Source: Enterococcus sp. HY326 | Lineage (GTDB): Bacteria; Bacillota; Bacilli; Lactobacillales; Enterococcaceae | Assembly: GCF_026157065.1 (NCBI RefSeq) | Contig: NZ_JANLGQ010000005.1 | Coordinates: 248,001-312,000, forward strand | Direction: 5' to 3' | DNA length: 64,000 bases | Shown here: piece after piece, positions 50,334 to 59,919 of the stretch | Numbering within the stretch: position 1 is the first letter of the stretch | Layout of the letters: the number at the start of each line of letters is the position of its first letter | Position numbers and translations under genes: made by a program | Notes under the pieces: generated by a model | Database searches by the model: none | What the model was told of the DNA's origin: nothing | Seen by the model: the letters and a program-made list of their open reading frames with translations, nothing else

Positions 50334-51605
50334 ATGAATAAAACAAAAATGTTATGGATGTTGATTTTTAGTCAGCTATTTTCAGTTGTGGGAACGGTTG
50401 TCCTACAGTTCACTCTTTCGTTGTATGTCTTGGATTTGACGGGGTCAGCGCTGACTTTTAGCGTGATTACCAGCTTGGCGGTCATCGGCCGGTTGATTAT
50501 GTTACCTTTTTGTGGAATTTTGGCGGACCGCCTAAATAAAAAAATTGTGATGATTACGATGGACGGCTCCTACTTTGCTGTTGCAATTTTACTTTTGTTA
50601 GCCCTGCAAACGGAGCATCCCGTTTTGCTAATTGGCATTTTGACCTGCCTTTTAGGGATGATTTCAGCCTTTGAAACACCAGTCGTACAATCGGCGATTC
50701 CATTAATGTGTGATGAAGAAAATATCCCTAAAGCCAATAGCGCAGTCAGCAGCATTGGTATCTTAGGCAATATGTTGGGCCCCGTACTTGCGGGCATGAT
50801 TTACAGACAAAATACGATTTCGTTGATTTTTATCGGCTGCCTTTTTCTTTTCGGCGCCGCCATTGCCATTGAGAGCCGTATGAGTTTTCAAAACCTAGCC
50901 GTGACCAACAAGTTTGTTTCGCTTTTTCAAGTGGTCAAAGAAGATCTGACAGATGTGGTGCATTATTTAAAGGAAAAAACGATTATCTTAAAAATTTGTA
51001 TTTTGGCTTTCATTTTAAATTTTCTGCTCAACTCCTTTGTTCAAGTGGTGGTTCCTTATATTGCCCGTATTTGGCTGCAGGTCAGCAATCAACAATTTGG
51101 CATTATGAATTTTCTTTTTGCTACTGGAGGGCTAGTTGGGTCAATCCTTTACGGCCTGCTATCAAAAAAAGTTAAGCTGACGAGTGTTCCACTGCAATTG
51201 GTAATGACAGGAATAATCTTTAGCACACTGATGTTAGCTTTAGGAAATTCAGCTGGTGTTGCTTTTTGGGGGATGACAGCAATTGTTGCGCTGATAATGG
51301 CCTTGTTCACGATGATTTCTGTTCAATTAATGGTCTTCATTCAAACTCAGGCGGCACAAAATTTGTTAGGCCGGCTGATGTCCTTTGTGATGATTGTCAG
51401 CACGTTGGCTACACCACTAGGACAGCTACTCTTTGGCTGGCTCAGTGAAATAATGACCATCAATCAGATGCAATATCTAATTGGTGTCATTAGTCTGCTG
51501 ACTGTTCTCATTGCGTTATTTAGTAAAAAAATCTTTAGTAGCATTGGAGAACATTCCCACGGCCAAACAGCAATCAATTTGGACAAGAGTCCTTCTGATG
51601 GATAA
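50334..51605 (+). CDS. MFS drug-efflux-type transporter
   Basis: The 423-residue twelve-helix major facilitator resembles macrolide/multidrug exporters of the MFS_3 group: motif-A-like loop GILADRLNKKIVMITMDGSY, and ETPVVQSAIPLMCDEENIPK. GGAGGAAAAA precedes the ATG at 50334. It is controlled by the TetR protein through the two operators upstream. It has the same general type as the broken MFS at 3471-4750. The exported compound is unknown. Confidence 0.9.
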   Translation: MNKTKMLWMLIFSQLFSVVGTVVLQFTLSLYVLDLTGSALTFSVITSLAVIGRLIMLPFCGILADRLNKKIVMITMDGSYFAVAILLLLALQTEHPVLLIGILTCLLGMISAFETPVVQSAIPLMCDEENIPKANSAVSSIGILGNMLGPVLAGMIYRQNTISLIFIGCLFLFGAAIAIESRMSFQNLAVTNKFVSLFQVVKEDLTDVVHYLKEKTIILKICILAFILNFLLNSFVQVVVPYIARIWLQVSNQQFGIMNFLFATGGLVGSILYGLLSKKVKLTSVPLQLVMTGIIFSTLMLALGNSAGVAFWGMTAIVALIMALFTMISVQLMVFIQTQAAQNLLGRLMSFVMIVSTLATPLGQLLFGWLSEIMTINQMQYLIGVISLLTVLIALFSKKIFSSIGEHSHGQTAINLDKSPSDG

Positions 51606-51641
51606 AGCGAGGGAGTCTCAGTTTTTGAGCTAGACTAAATT

Positions 51642-51667
51642 AGCCCGCAATCAAAAAATTGCGGGCT
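51642..51667. terminator. Terminator hairpin
   Basis: AGCCCGCAAT / ATTGCGGGCT (51642-51651 and 51658-51667) is a 10-bp stem between convergent genes. T-runs on either side are short, so efficiency is uncertain. Confidence 0.65.
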
Positions 51668-51685
51668 TGTATTAGGTTCTAAATT

Positions 51686-52117
51686 TTATTGAATAGATCC
51701 GCTGCTTTTATTTTCGCCAAACTCTCCATTCACTTCACCAACTGTCAGCCAATTTTGCTGCTGCCATAGTTCGATTTCCGCAAAGCAAGGCACCGATGGA
51801 CTTGGTTGTTCCTTTAAAATTATCTGAAGCGGTTTTTGATGAAGTAATTTTTGCCCCAAAGCATAGGTGGCTTCGGCAAAAGCAGCTGCGCCAATGTAAC
51901 CAGGAATGCCATTTTTTTCTTTATTGTACAAATAGAAAATATCAGCAGCTTCAATATCACGAAAAAATTGCTTGAAAATTTGCGGGTACTCTGCAACTAT
52001 ATTATCGGTTTCCTTGGGATAATTTAACACTTGATAACCTTGCGCTTGGAGTGATTTGGCTAAATGTTGAAAGTCTGCTTGGAAAGTGATGCTACCGGAT
52101 AAAATTATTTTTGTCAT
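51686..52117 (-). CDS. Nucleoside 2-deoxyribosyltransferase-like protein
   Basis: The 143-residue protein starts KIILSGSITFQADFQHLAKS, like the first strand-loop of the NDT superfamily, and has the conserved segment NGIPGYIGAAAFAEATYALG that shapes the active site. Enzymes of this group cleave N-glycosidic bonds of nucleosides or nucleotides; the distant members act on other nucleotides. AAAGGA precedes the ATG at 52117; a longer frame upstream crosses a terminator and is not credible. Substrate unknown. Confidence 0.65.
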   Translation of the reverse strand: MTKIILSGSITFQADFQHLAKSLQAQGYQVLNYPKETDNIVAEYPQIFKQFFRDIEAADIFYLYNKEKNGIPGYIGAAAFAEATYALGQKLLHQKPLQIILKEQPSPSVPCFAEIELWQQQNWLTVGEVNGEFGENKSSGSIQ

Positions 52118-52428
52118 GGCTGAAAATCCTTTTTTATCCAGTATAGCAAATGACGTTAAGAGTTGTTGGGTTTTTCTCAGTAGGTTAGCAACAAAAATTT
52201 TAAGAGTACCCAAGAAATTTGGCAGTTTCGGTAACAAAAGAATTTGACGGAAAAATAAATATTGAATCATTGTCATGAAGCAAAAAATAGGAAAGTGAAA
52301 ACTCTCTCGACTGTTTTTCTGTAAAAAATAGAAAAACAGTCTTTTTTTACGTTCTTTTCCTTGACTCAAATTCAAAGGAGTTATATAGTTAGTCAGGTAA
52401 CTATATTGGAATGAACGGAGGTGTGCAG
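52118..52428 (+). promoter_or_regulatory. marR-like promoter, operator and upstream terminator
   Basis: A strong rightward terminator (stem 52309-52320/52330-52341, T7 at 52342-52348) has no rightward gene before it in this gap. It is followed by TTGACT (52361-52366), 17 bp, TATAGT (52384-52389). The -10 lies inside TATAGTTA-N6-TAACTATA (52384-52405), so a bound repressor would block RNA polymerase. Nothing else is recognisable in 52142-52300. Confidence 0.8.
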
Positions 52429-52878
52429 ATGAATCCGCCAAAGGAACGTCGAAATGAATTGGGCTATGAAATTCGCGAATTATCCATTTTACTGGGACGC
52501 TACATTGAAAATGAAAGTGCGAAGATGGGTGTTCAGCATATGAAAGGCCCGCAGGCTTGGGCTTTAGGTTTCATAAAAAATCAAACAGGTCCAGTTTATC
52601 AAAAAGATTTGGAGGAGGAATTATCGATTCGCAAACCTACTGCCAGTCGTCTCATTGATCGACTAGAGCAAAAAGGTTTTGTTAAACGAGTGGTTTCTTC
52701 AACGGACAAACGTTGGAAGCAGATTATTTTAACTGAGAAGGCTCAAAAAGAAATGGAACAGGTGGATGGTTTTATTGCCTCTGTCGAAAAGAAAATTAAA
52801 GCAAATTTGTCGGCTGAAGAAATCAGCACCTTCAAGAAAATTGCTGGGAAAATCAAAGCCAATTTTGCGACTGATTAA
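52429..52878 (+). CDS. MarR family regulator of ABC exporter
   Basis: The 149-residue MarR-type winged-helix protein (GPVYQKDLEEELSIRKPTAS, RLIDRLEQKGFVKRVVSSTD) begins at the ATG at 52429, 6 bp after ACGGAGGTG. An ATG 18 bp earlier precedes the site. Palindromes with AGTTA/TAACT arms flank the gene (52384-52405 and 52896-52911), so it likely represses its own transcript and tunes the exporter genes that follow 50 bp later. Confidence 0.92.
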   Translation: MNPPKERRNELGYEIRELSILLGRYIENESAKMGVQHMKGPQAWALGFIKNQTGPVYQKDLEEELSIRKPTASRLIDRLEQKGFVKRVVSSTDKRWKQIILTEKAQKEMEQVDGFIASVEKKIKANLSAEEISTFKKIAGKIKANFATD

Positions 52879-52895
52879 AATAGAAAAGCAATCAT

Positions 52896-52911
52896 AGTTA
52901 GTTAACTAACT
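52896..52911. promoter_or_regulatory. Second MarR operator candidate
   Basis: AGTTAGTTAACTAACT is a perfect 16-bp palindrome between the marR-like gene and the ABC exporter. It shares the AGTTA/TAACT arms of the site at 52384-52405. Confidence 0.65.
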
Positions 52912-52928
52912 TGTTACAGGAGGAACTT

Positions 52929-54695
52929 ATGTTTAAAATTTTTAAAAAGATGAGCCAGACCGAAAAATGGCTGGTCCTCGTCAGTGTGCTATTTATATTG
53001 TTACAGGTTAGTTTGGAATTGAAGATTCCCGATTACATGTCGGAAATAACGCGGCTATTACAGGAAGACGGCACTAAAACCAGTGATATTTTGATTCCCG
53101 GTGCTAAAATGATTTTGATGTCCTTAACCAGTTTTGCGGCATCAGTCGTGGTCGGCTATTTTGCTGCTAAAATTGCTGCCGGTTTAACGCGGCGATTGCG
53201 GGGCGAAATTTTTGACCGGGTGACGGATTATTCGGCTAAAGAAATTCAACATTTCTCTGTACCTAGTCTGGTGACCCGTACCACCAATGACTTGACGCAA
53301 ATTCAAATGTTAGTTGCGATGGGACTGCAGGTAGTAATCAAAGGCCCGATCACTGCAGTTTGGGCGATTACCAAAATCGCCAATAAAAATTGGGAGTGGA
53401 CGACAGCAACGGCCGTCGCTGTTGGTGTATTGTTAGTCTTGATTACGGTGATTATGACATGGGTGCGCCCTAAGTTTACCTTAGTGCAAAGCTTGACGGA
53501 TAATTTAAACAGCGTGACGCGGGAAAACTTAACAGGAATTCGTGTGATTCGTGCTTACAATGCCGAAGCTTATCAAAATCAAAAATTTGAAACAGCCAAT
53601 GATGATTTGACACAGGTTAATTTATTTACCGGACGGATGATGTCCTTTATCAGTCCAACGATGACTTTAGTTTCCAGTGGCTTAACGCTTTCGGTCTATT
53701 GGCTGGGCTCCACCTTAATTCAAAATGCTGCAGCTGCAGACAAATTGACTTTGTTCAGTGATATGGTTGTCTTCACTTCCTATGCTATGCAGGTGGTGAT
53801 GGGCTTTATGCTGATGACGATGATTTTCTTTATTTTGCCAAGGGCGTTGGTGTCTGCCAAGAGAATTAATGAAGTGCTCGACTTAAAACCTTCTATTGAA
53901 TATGTTGCTGAAGCGACCGAAGACTTGAAAGAGACTGGCACTGTGAGTTTTGAAGGAGTTTCCTTTGCCTATCCAGAAGCTAGCGAAGATGTGTTGCATC
54001 ACATTAGTTTCTCTGCGAAAAAAGGCGAAACAGTTGCCTTTATCGGTTCTACTGGTAGCGGTAAGAGCACTATTTTGAAATTGATTCCCCGTTTGTACGA
54101 TATCACCTCTGGCACGATTCGTGTGGACGGTCAGGATATCAAAGAGTTTCAGCAGGAACAATTAAATAATATTATCGGCTATATCCCTCAAAAAGCCGTC
54201 TTGTTTAGCGGCAACATTCGCTCGAATATGGATTTAGGAACGAGTAATGATTCTCCACTAGATGATCAAAAAATTTATCAAGCGTTGGAGATTGCTCAAG
54301 CGGCTGACTTTGTTAAAGCGGAACCGGGTCAATTGGATGCAGAAGTGGCTCAAGGAGGAACTAATTTTTCCGGCGGTCAAAAACAACGACTGGCGATTGG
54401 GAGGGTTATCGCCCGTAAACCAGAAATTTTGATTTTTGATGATTCCTTCTCTGCACTAGATTATCAAACAGATAAAAAATTGCGGGGTATTTTAAAAGAA
54501 GAAGTACCGGAAACGACAAAATTAATTGTCGCTCAGCGGATTAGTACGATTATGGACGCCGACCAAATTATTGTGTTAAATGAAGGTCGGATTGCCGGCA
54601 AAGGTACTCATCGAGAATTACTAGCGAGCAATCAAATTTATCAAGAAATTGCTTATTCGCAATTATCGAAGGAGGAATTAGAAAATGAAGAATAG
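52929..54695 (+). CDS. Heterodimeric ABC multidrug exporter subunit (degenerate site)
   Basis: This 588-residue half-transporter has six membrane helices then an NBD with Walker A GSTGSGKST, canonical signature FSGGQKQRL and Walker B LIFDDSFSALD. An Asp replaces the catalytic Glu, as in TM287, LmrC and similar degenerate-site subunits. It pairs with the next gene, like EfrAB/LmrCD-type exporters of Firmicutes. AGGAGG lies 5 bp before the ATG at 52929. It exports lipophilic drugs or dyes in known relatives; the natural substrate is unknown. Confidence 0.92.
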   Translation: MFKIFKKMSQTEKWLVLVSVLFILLQVSLELKIPDYMSEITRLLQEDGTKTSDILIPGAKMILMSLTSFAASVVVGYFAAKIAAGLTRRLRGEIFDRVTDYSAKEIQHFSVPSLVTRTTNDLTQIQMLVAMGLQVVIKGPITAVWAITKIANKNWEWTTATAVAVGVLLVLITVIMTWVRPKFTLVQSLTDNLNSVTRENLTGIRVIRAYNAEAYQNQKFETANDDLTQVNLFTGRMMSFISPTMTLVSSGLTLSVYWLGSTLIQNAAAADKLTLFSDMVVFTSYAMQVVMGFMLMTMIFFILPRALVSAKRINEVLDLKPSIEYVAEATEDLKETGTVSFEGVSFAYPEASEDVLHHISFSAKKGETVAFIGSTGSGKSTILKLIPRLYDITSGTIRVDGQDIKEFQQEQLNNIIGYIPQKAVLFSGNIRSNMDLGTSNDSPLDDQKIYQALEIAQAADFVKAEPGQLDAEVAQGGTNFSGGQKQRLAIGRVIARKPEILIFDDSFSALDYQTDKKLRGILKEEVPETTKLIVAQRISTIMDADQIIVLNEGRIAGKGTHRELLASNQIYQEIAYSQLSKEELENEE

Positions 54696-56466
54696 TTCAG
54701 CGGAGCATCTTAATTTCGCCAATATTAAAAAATATGCTGGCAACTATACAATTCCCTTAATTGCCGCTGTGATTTTTGCGACGGTGGGCAGTATCACTTC
54801 GATTTTAGGCCCGGATAAATTAAGTGAAATTACCGATACAATTACGGCCGGTCTTTACACGACCATCGACACAGACAAAATTATGGAAATTTGTCTGTAC
54901 TTGGCAATTTTATACGGCGTGGGTTTTTTGATGAGCTATTGCCAAGGATTTTTAATGGCAACTATCACCCAACGTTTTTCCAAAAAATTACGAGGTCAGG
55001 TTTCTGAAAAAATCAATAACCTGCCGCTACAATATTTTGATTCCCATCCTCAAGGGGATACTTTAAGTCGCGTGACCAATGACTTGGATACCGTGGGTCA
55101 ATCCCTCAATCAAAGCTTGGGCACATTGGCACCGTCAATTACTTTAGTCATTGGCTGTTTAGTGATGATGTTCCACAACGACTGGATGCTGAGTGTCACT
55201 ACGATTCTCTCTGTCTTTTTGGGCTTTTTCATGGTGGTTGTTATCTTGACAAAATCACAAAAACATTTTGCCGCTCAACAAACAAAACTTGGGAAAGTCA
55301 GCAGTTTTGCCGAAGAAATTTATTCCGGTCATAGTGTGATTAGCACCTATAATGCTGAAAAGGAAGTCAAAGGTGATTTTTCTAAATTAAATGACGACTT
55401 ATACAGCAGTGTTTGGCGGGCGCAATTTTTGTCCGGCATCATGCAGCCGATGATGGGCTTTATCGGTAACTTTGGTTACGTGATGGTCTGTGTGATTGGC
55501 TCAATTTTAGCTTTGAACGGTACGATTTCCTTTGGTGTCATCGTGGCCTTTATGATTTATGTTCGCCTGTTCACCCAACCTTTGTCTCAATTGGCACAGG
55601 CTTTCAGCACGCTGCAATCAGCAAGTGCAGCGTTAGGTCGGGTTTTTGAATTTTTAGATGAAACTGAAATGGCTGATGAGTCGCACCTAAGCCAACGTTT
55701 AACCGATACTAAAGGGGATGTCACCTTTGAGCATGTTAACTTTGGTTACGACCCAGCGCAACCGATTATCCACGATTTTTCTGTTGAAGCCAAAGCCGGC
55801 AAAAAAACGGCGATTGTTGGGCCGACCGGTGCGGGTAAGACGACCATTGTCAACCTGCTGATGAAATTTTATGAGGTTAATAAAGGGTCGATTGCTATCG
55901 ACAATCAGCCTTTGAGTGAGATGAAACGCGAAGAAGTGCACGATCAATTTTGTATGGTGCTGCAGGACACTTGGTTGTTCGATGGGACTGTCAAAGAAAA
56001 TTTAGTCTTTAATCAAACCGGCGTTACCGATGAAGAAATTATCAATGCCGCTAAAGCAGTCGGCATTCATCACTTTATCCGCACGTTACCAAAGGGCTAT
56101 GACACCGTTCTAGACGACAGCATTGAATTATCAGTTGGGCAAAAGCAATTGATGACCATTGCCCGGGCTTTAATCAAAAAAGCACCGATGCTGATTTTAG
56201 ATGAAGCGACCAGTTCAGTCGATACCCGGACGGAAGAATTGATTCAAAAAGCGATGGATAAATTAATGGAGGAAAAAACTTCCTTTGTCATCGCCCATCG
56301 CCTTTCGACCATTCGTAATGCCGATAACATTCTCGTGATGAATCACGGGGATATTATTGAGCAAGGGAATCATGAAACCTTGATGGCTAAAGATGGTTTT
56401 TATGCCAACTTGTATAATAGTCAATTTGCCAAACACGGCAATGCTGGCGATATCGAACTAGCCTAA
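54685..56466 (+). CDS. Heterodimeric ABC multidrug exporter subunit (catalytic)
   Basis: The 593-residue partner half-transporter has six helices and an NBD with Walker A GPTGAGKTT and normal Walker B MLILDEATSSVD, but a degenerate signature ELSVGQKQL. Together with the first subunit's Asp this makes one active and one inactive ATP site, the hallmark of heterodimeric exporters. It overlaps the preceding gene by 11 bp, with GGAGGAATTAG as ribosome site. A strong terminator follows. Confidence 0.93.
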   Translation: MKNSSAEHLNFANIKKYAGNYTIPLIAAVIFATVGSITSILGPDKLSEITDTITAGLYTTIDTDKIMEICLYLAILYGVGFLMSYCQGFLMATITQRFSKKLRGQVSEKINNLPLQYFDSHPQGDTLSRVTNDLDTVGQSLNQSLGTLAPSITLVIGCLVMMFHNDWMLSVTTILSVFLGFFMVVVILTKSQKHFAAQQTKLGKVSSFAEEIYSGHSVISTYNAEKEVKGDFSKLNDDLYSSVWRAQFLSGIMQPMMGFIGNFGYVMVCVIGSILALNGTISFGVIVAFMIYVRLFTQPLSQLAQAFSTLQSASAALGRVFEFLDETEMADESHLSQRLTDTKGDVTFEHVNFGYDPAQPIIHDFSVEAKAGKKTAIVGPTGAGKTTIVNLLMKFYEVNKGSIAIDNQPLSEMKREEVHDQFCMVLQDTWLFDGTVKENLVFNQTGVTDEEIINAAKAVGIHHFIRTLPKGYDTVLDDSIELSVGQKQLMTIARALIKKAPMLILDEATSSVDTRTEELIQKAMDKLMEEKTSFVIAHRLSTIRNADNILVMNHGDIIEQGNHETLMAKDGFYANLYNSQFAKHGNAGDIELA

Positions 56467-56544
56467 TTTAAACGAAAAATTGTAGGCTTTAAACGAGCTG
56501 TTCATTTTGAAACAATAAGCTAATCAAATTGCTACAGCCAAAAG

Positions 56545-56582
56545 CCACCAACCTGTAAAACTCACAGGTTGGTGGTTTTTTT
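56545..56582 (+). terminator. Intrinsic terminator of ABC exporter operon
   Basis: A 12-bp stem CCACCAACCTGT / ACAGGTTGGTGG (56545-56556 and 56564-56575) is followed by T7. Confidence 0.95.
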
Positions 56583-56706
56583 GCGATTGATTTATTTTTT
56601 CTTTGAAGGTGATCCTTAAAACTAGAGAAGCTTAACTTTCAACATTCCATTAAAAATTTTTTCCAAGTAGCCCTTCGTCAGATTCTCAACTTTTATTCAG
56701 CAAAAT

Positions 56707-57663
56707 TTATTGCAGCAAGGGCTGTACCGAACTGATAGCCATGTATAAATTTACGCCAGTGAAAATCAAAAGACCTGCGGAAGTCAGCACACTTTTGACA
56801 GCGCCAGACTCTGTCGGTTGATTTTTAAAGAAAGTGACAATTTGCTGGCGCCGTTTTATTAGAAAATAAAGGGCAATCACAAGACCAATCAGTTGGATGC
56901 CAACTAAAAGGAGCGTTTGGGTAGTAACCGGCAGATTAGCAGTTGCAAAACTAAAGAGGTCGCCTAAAACAAAATTATTAAACATATGCAATGCAATGGC
57001 CCATTTCAAAGAAAAACGCAACGCAGTATAACTAAGAATCATACCAGCGCAAAAAGCAAAGACACCTTGAGTAAAATTCCCGTGATAAATACCAAAGAGG
57101 GCCGATGAAACAATCATGGCAAAGGGTCGGCCAAATTTTTCTAGTGAATGCAGGACGGCTCCCCGGAAAACTAATTCTTCACAAATCGGCGCTGCTAGAG
57201 AAGAATAAATCAGCATTGAAAGGGTCGTACTACTGGCGGTGGCAGCATCCATTTGATTTTGCAATGAGAGACCAAACAGATTAAATAAACTTTCCACAGC
57301 GGTGCTGAAATAAGGAAAAATAAATTGAATACCTACAAAAGCACACAGTAAAATTAAAAAAGTTTTGACATTGATTTTTTGATGGACATTGGTGATATCT
57401 TGAAAAAAATGCTGCCGGCGAAAGCCCCAGATAATTAGCAGCCCAACTGCTAGAGCCAGCAAGTAAGGCAGACCGCTTTCACTAACGGCTTCCCAAGCGG
57501 CTTGAGAAAGCATGCCATCATTTTTGGCAGCCGCCTGCTGAATTAAAAAATTTGCAGCAAGGTAAGATACACCACTGAAAATTAGCGTGTATAGACAGAG
57601 CATCCAACCGGTTTTTTTAATATCCTGATGATTTGAATAATTTCTTGGTAAAGTTTGTTCCAT
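56707..57663 (-). CDS. CPBP family intramembrane protease
   Basis: The 318-residue polytopic membrane protein has the three CPBP/CAAX-protease motifs: EELVFRG (Glu162, Glu163, Arg167), FGIYH (His194) and HMFNN (His226, Asn230). In Gram-positives such Abi-type proteins are often linked to bacteriocin maturation or immunity. The ATG at 57663 follows GGAGGATGACA; the longer frame upstream is unsupported. No peptide gene adjoins it. Confidence 0.9.
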   Translation of the reverse strand: MEQTLPRNYSNHQDIKKTGWMLCLYTLIFSGVSYLAANFLIQQAAAKNDGMLSQAAWEAVSESGLPYLLALAVGLLIIWGFRRQHFFQDITNVHQKINVKTFLILLCAFVGIQFIFPYFSTAVESLFNLFGLSLQNQMDAATASSTTLSMLIYSSLAAPICEELVFRGAVLHSLEKFGRPFAMIVSSALFGIYHGNFTQGVFAFCAGMILSYTALRFSLKWAIALHMFNNFVLGDLFSFATANLPVTTQTLLLVGIQLIGLVIALYFLIKRRQQIVTFFKNQPTESGAVKSVLTSAGLLIFTGVNLYMAISSVQPLLQ

Positions 57664-57930
57664 ATTGTCATCCTCCAATTTAATCCAGCTGCAATCCCAT
57701 CCGAATTGTCCCGCAGCTGCTTGTTTTCCCAAAACCCAAGTATCAAATCCTTTCTGCTGTTTATTTTAAATTAACAGCAAAGTATGAAGATTAATTGAAG
57801 GTAATGCAGTGATTTTTAGCTTCTCACAAAAAAAAATCTATTTTGTGAAAATGAAATACTCGTCATTCGTTAGTTTTTCATCTAACTATTCTGAGTTAGT
57901 CAATTTACAAAACAGATTTTTTTTGAAATT

Positions 57931-58572
57931 TTAATAGCCGTGATTGTCTAAAATTAAAAAGATTGTCAGTCGTTCAGCCTGCCAAGAGCGACGGGTGACA
58001 GCAATTGTATTGCAAATACATTCTTCAAGAAAACAATCGCCGCAGACGCCTTTTTTTATGCAAGGCGTCTTTTGCAAATTCAAACGTGTAGCATTGAGGG
58101 GCGCGGTTTTTTTGCGGACCATTTGAATGGTTGTTTCTAAGTTGCCATAGACTTTGTTCATGCCGACAAAGGCCAAAACCTTATCTGGCCCATAGGTGAT
58201 GGCTGCCACCCGATTGCCGACATTGTCTACATTGACTAATTCACCATCTTCAGAGATACCATTGATGCTGGTTAAAAAATAATCTGCGGTCAGGGCTTGT
58301 TTCATTAATTGATGGCGTTCTGCTAAGTCCTTGGCTAGCTCCCGATTAATCATCGGCTGCTGGCGTTCGTACAACGCTTCAATTAATTGAGAATCCTTTA
58401 GTGTTTCAGAGCCTCCAAAGGCCACAACTTTTTTTGGATCAATCAGAGCTAAAGCTTTCTCTTTAGCTTCGGTGAGATTTTCACAGATGACCACTTGAAA
58501 ATTTCGGTTCAGCAATTTTTTGCTAAGGGTTTTAGCAGCGGCTTGGTAAAAAGTTTGATGAATGGTTGTCAT
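57931..58572 (-). CDS. LUD-domain (LutC-like) protein
   Basis: The 213-residue protein is of the lactate-utilisation/DUF162 group: KVVAFGGSETLKDSQLIEAL, FLTSINGISEDGELVNVDNV and NRVAAITYGPDKVLAFVGMN. A Cys-rich tail, CIKKGVCGDCFLEECICN, may bind metal and is an extra compared with plain LutC. The lutA and lutB partners are absent, as in stand-alone YkgG-type copies. It precedes no obvious partner; the role is uncertain. Confidence 0.8.
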   Translation of the reverse strand: MTTIHQTFYQAAAKTLSKKLLNRNFQVVICENLTEAKEKALALIDPKKVVAFGGSETLKDSQLIEALYERQQPMINRELAKDLAERHQLMKQALTADYFLTSINGISEDGELVNVDNVGNRVAAITYGPDKVLAFVGMNKVYGNLETTIQMVRKKTAPLNATRLNLQKTPCIKKGVCGDCFLEECICNTIAVTRRSWQAERLTIFLILDNHGY

Positions 58573-58631
58573 AGGTCCAGCTCCGTTTTTACTTTATTGT
58601 GCGTTAAAAGCTTTACAATGACAATAGCTTT

Positions 58632-59465
58632 CTAAATACTCAAGCGAAAAACGCTCAACTGCGGCGGATTTAAAAAGCGGGCGTGAATCATCGTAGTGCC
58701 GATACCGGTATTCACATAGAGCTGTGTGTTGTCTGCCAGCTGATAGCTACCTTTGGAATAAGTTTTCGCCAATTGATTTTTTACTTGATAAAAAGGCAGC
58801 CAGATTTGTCCGCCATGGCTGTGGCCCGCTAAGATTAAACTGGGAGTCGCTGTCACCAAGGCGTCTGCGACATCCGGCTCATGGGTTAAAAGCAATGAAA
58901 AATCCGCTTGACTCTGATAGCTAAACATTTCTTCTGGATCAGAATTGCCTAAGAGGGCATCGTCCAAGCCGCCGACAAAAAGTTCTTTGCCATTGGCTAA
59001 GGTCAAGGTCTCGCCAGTATTTTCCAGTACGCTAAAGTTAGCCTCCTGTAAAAGCTCATCGATGACTCGAGCTGCACCGCCGCCGTAATCATGATTGCCT
59101 TTGATGGCGTATTTGCCGATAGTTGCTTGAATTTGGGCTAGCTGTTGCATAACTTCGGTCTCCAAACCAACACCATAGCGAGCGTAATTATCAAATAAAT
59201 CTCCAGTAAAAACAACAATGTCGGCTTGTTGTTGATTAATTTTTTCAGTAACAGCGGCTAGATTTTGAATGGTAAAATTTTCTGCTAAGTGAATATCAGA
59301 AACTTGAACAATTTTCAGTTCCACGCTGTCTGTTTCGTTAGTTGGGGAATAATCAAGGGCCACCTCTTTGACAGTCAGCTGATAAGGTTCAATCTTAAAG
59401 GCATAAACGACAAGGATTAGAGCGAATACAATCATAATTCCCGCAAAGATAATAAATTTGCGCAT
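58632..59465 (-). CDS. Membrane-anchored metallophosphoesterase
   Basis: The 277-residue protein has an N-terminal hydrophobic anchor (residues 4-24) and a calcineurin-like domain with all metal ligands: VSDIHL (Asp57, His59), TGDLFDN (Asp89), KGNHDYG (Asn124, His125), His195 and AGHSHGGQ (His215, His217). It resembles the YkuE/YaeI group and likely acts outside the membrane on phospholipid or lipid-headgroup phosphates. The ATG follows a weak AGACGGAG site. Confidence 0.88.
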   Translation of the reverse strand: MRKFIIFAGIMIVFALILVVYAFKIEPYQLTVKEVALDYSPTNETDSVELKIVQVSDIHLAENFTIQNLAAVTEKINQQQADIVVFTGDLFDNYARYGVGLETEVMQQLAQIQATIGKYAIKGNHDYGGGAARVIDELLQEANFSVLENTGETLTLANGKELFVGGLDDALLGNSDPEEMFSYQSQADFSLLLTHEPDVADALVTATPSLILAGHSHGGQIWLPFYQVKNQLAKTYSKGSYQLADNTQLYVNTGIGTTMIHARFLNPPQLSVFRLSI

Positions 59466-59919
59466 TTGTTTTCTCCGTCTTTTGTTATTTTTGTTTAGCT
59501 TAGCACAACTTTTTAGGCGGGCTAGCTGTCATTACCGACTCTTAATCCTTTTAAGTAAAAATTATAAAAGGAAAAGTTTTCTTAATCATTGAAGGTCTGA
59601 CAATGCGGAGAAAAAGCTATAGTGCAAATGGTAAGCTGATCTCTTTTTGAAAAATGAAAAGAAACGTTGTTGCTTCAAGGTTTTTGATGAATTATTTTGA
59701 AGGCCGCCTAGCGGGAGGGCGGCCCGTCTCTAGATTGTTTTTATGATTTTTATCCAAGCTTTTTTAATTGTAAAAAGATGAAGGAATAATTATAAAATTC
59801 CCTAAATAGATTAAATTTCAAATATTTATAAAAAAATTAACTGGTTACAACCAGATTATTCTTTACTATCCTCTTTAAGCCTGTTAAGCTACAATTAACA
59901 AGAAATAGGAGGTTCCAGA
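59466..59919. other. 454-bp intergenic gap before ROK gene
   Basis: It contains an unusually GC-rich hairpin GGCCGCC-N9-GGCGGCC (59702-59708 and 59718-59724) in AT-rich surroundings, without a T-run. It also has a perfect palindrome CTGGTT-AC-AACCAG (59841-59854) and TACAAT (59890-59895) as a possible -10 for the ROK gene. The palindrome is an operator candidate. I see no open frame. Confidence 0.5.
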
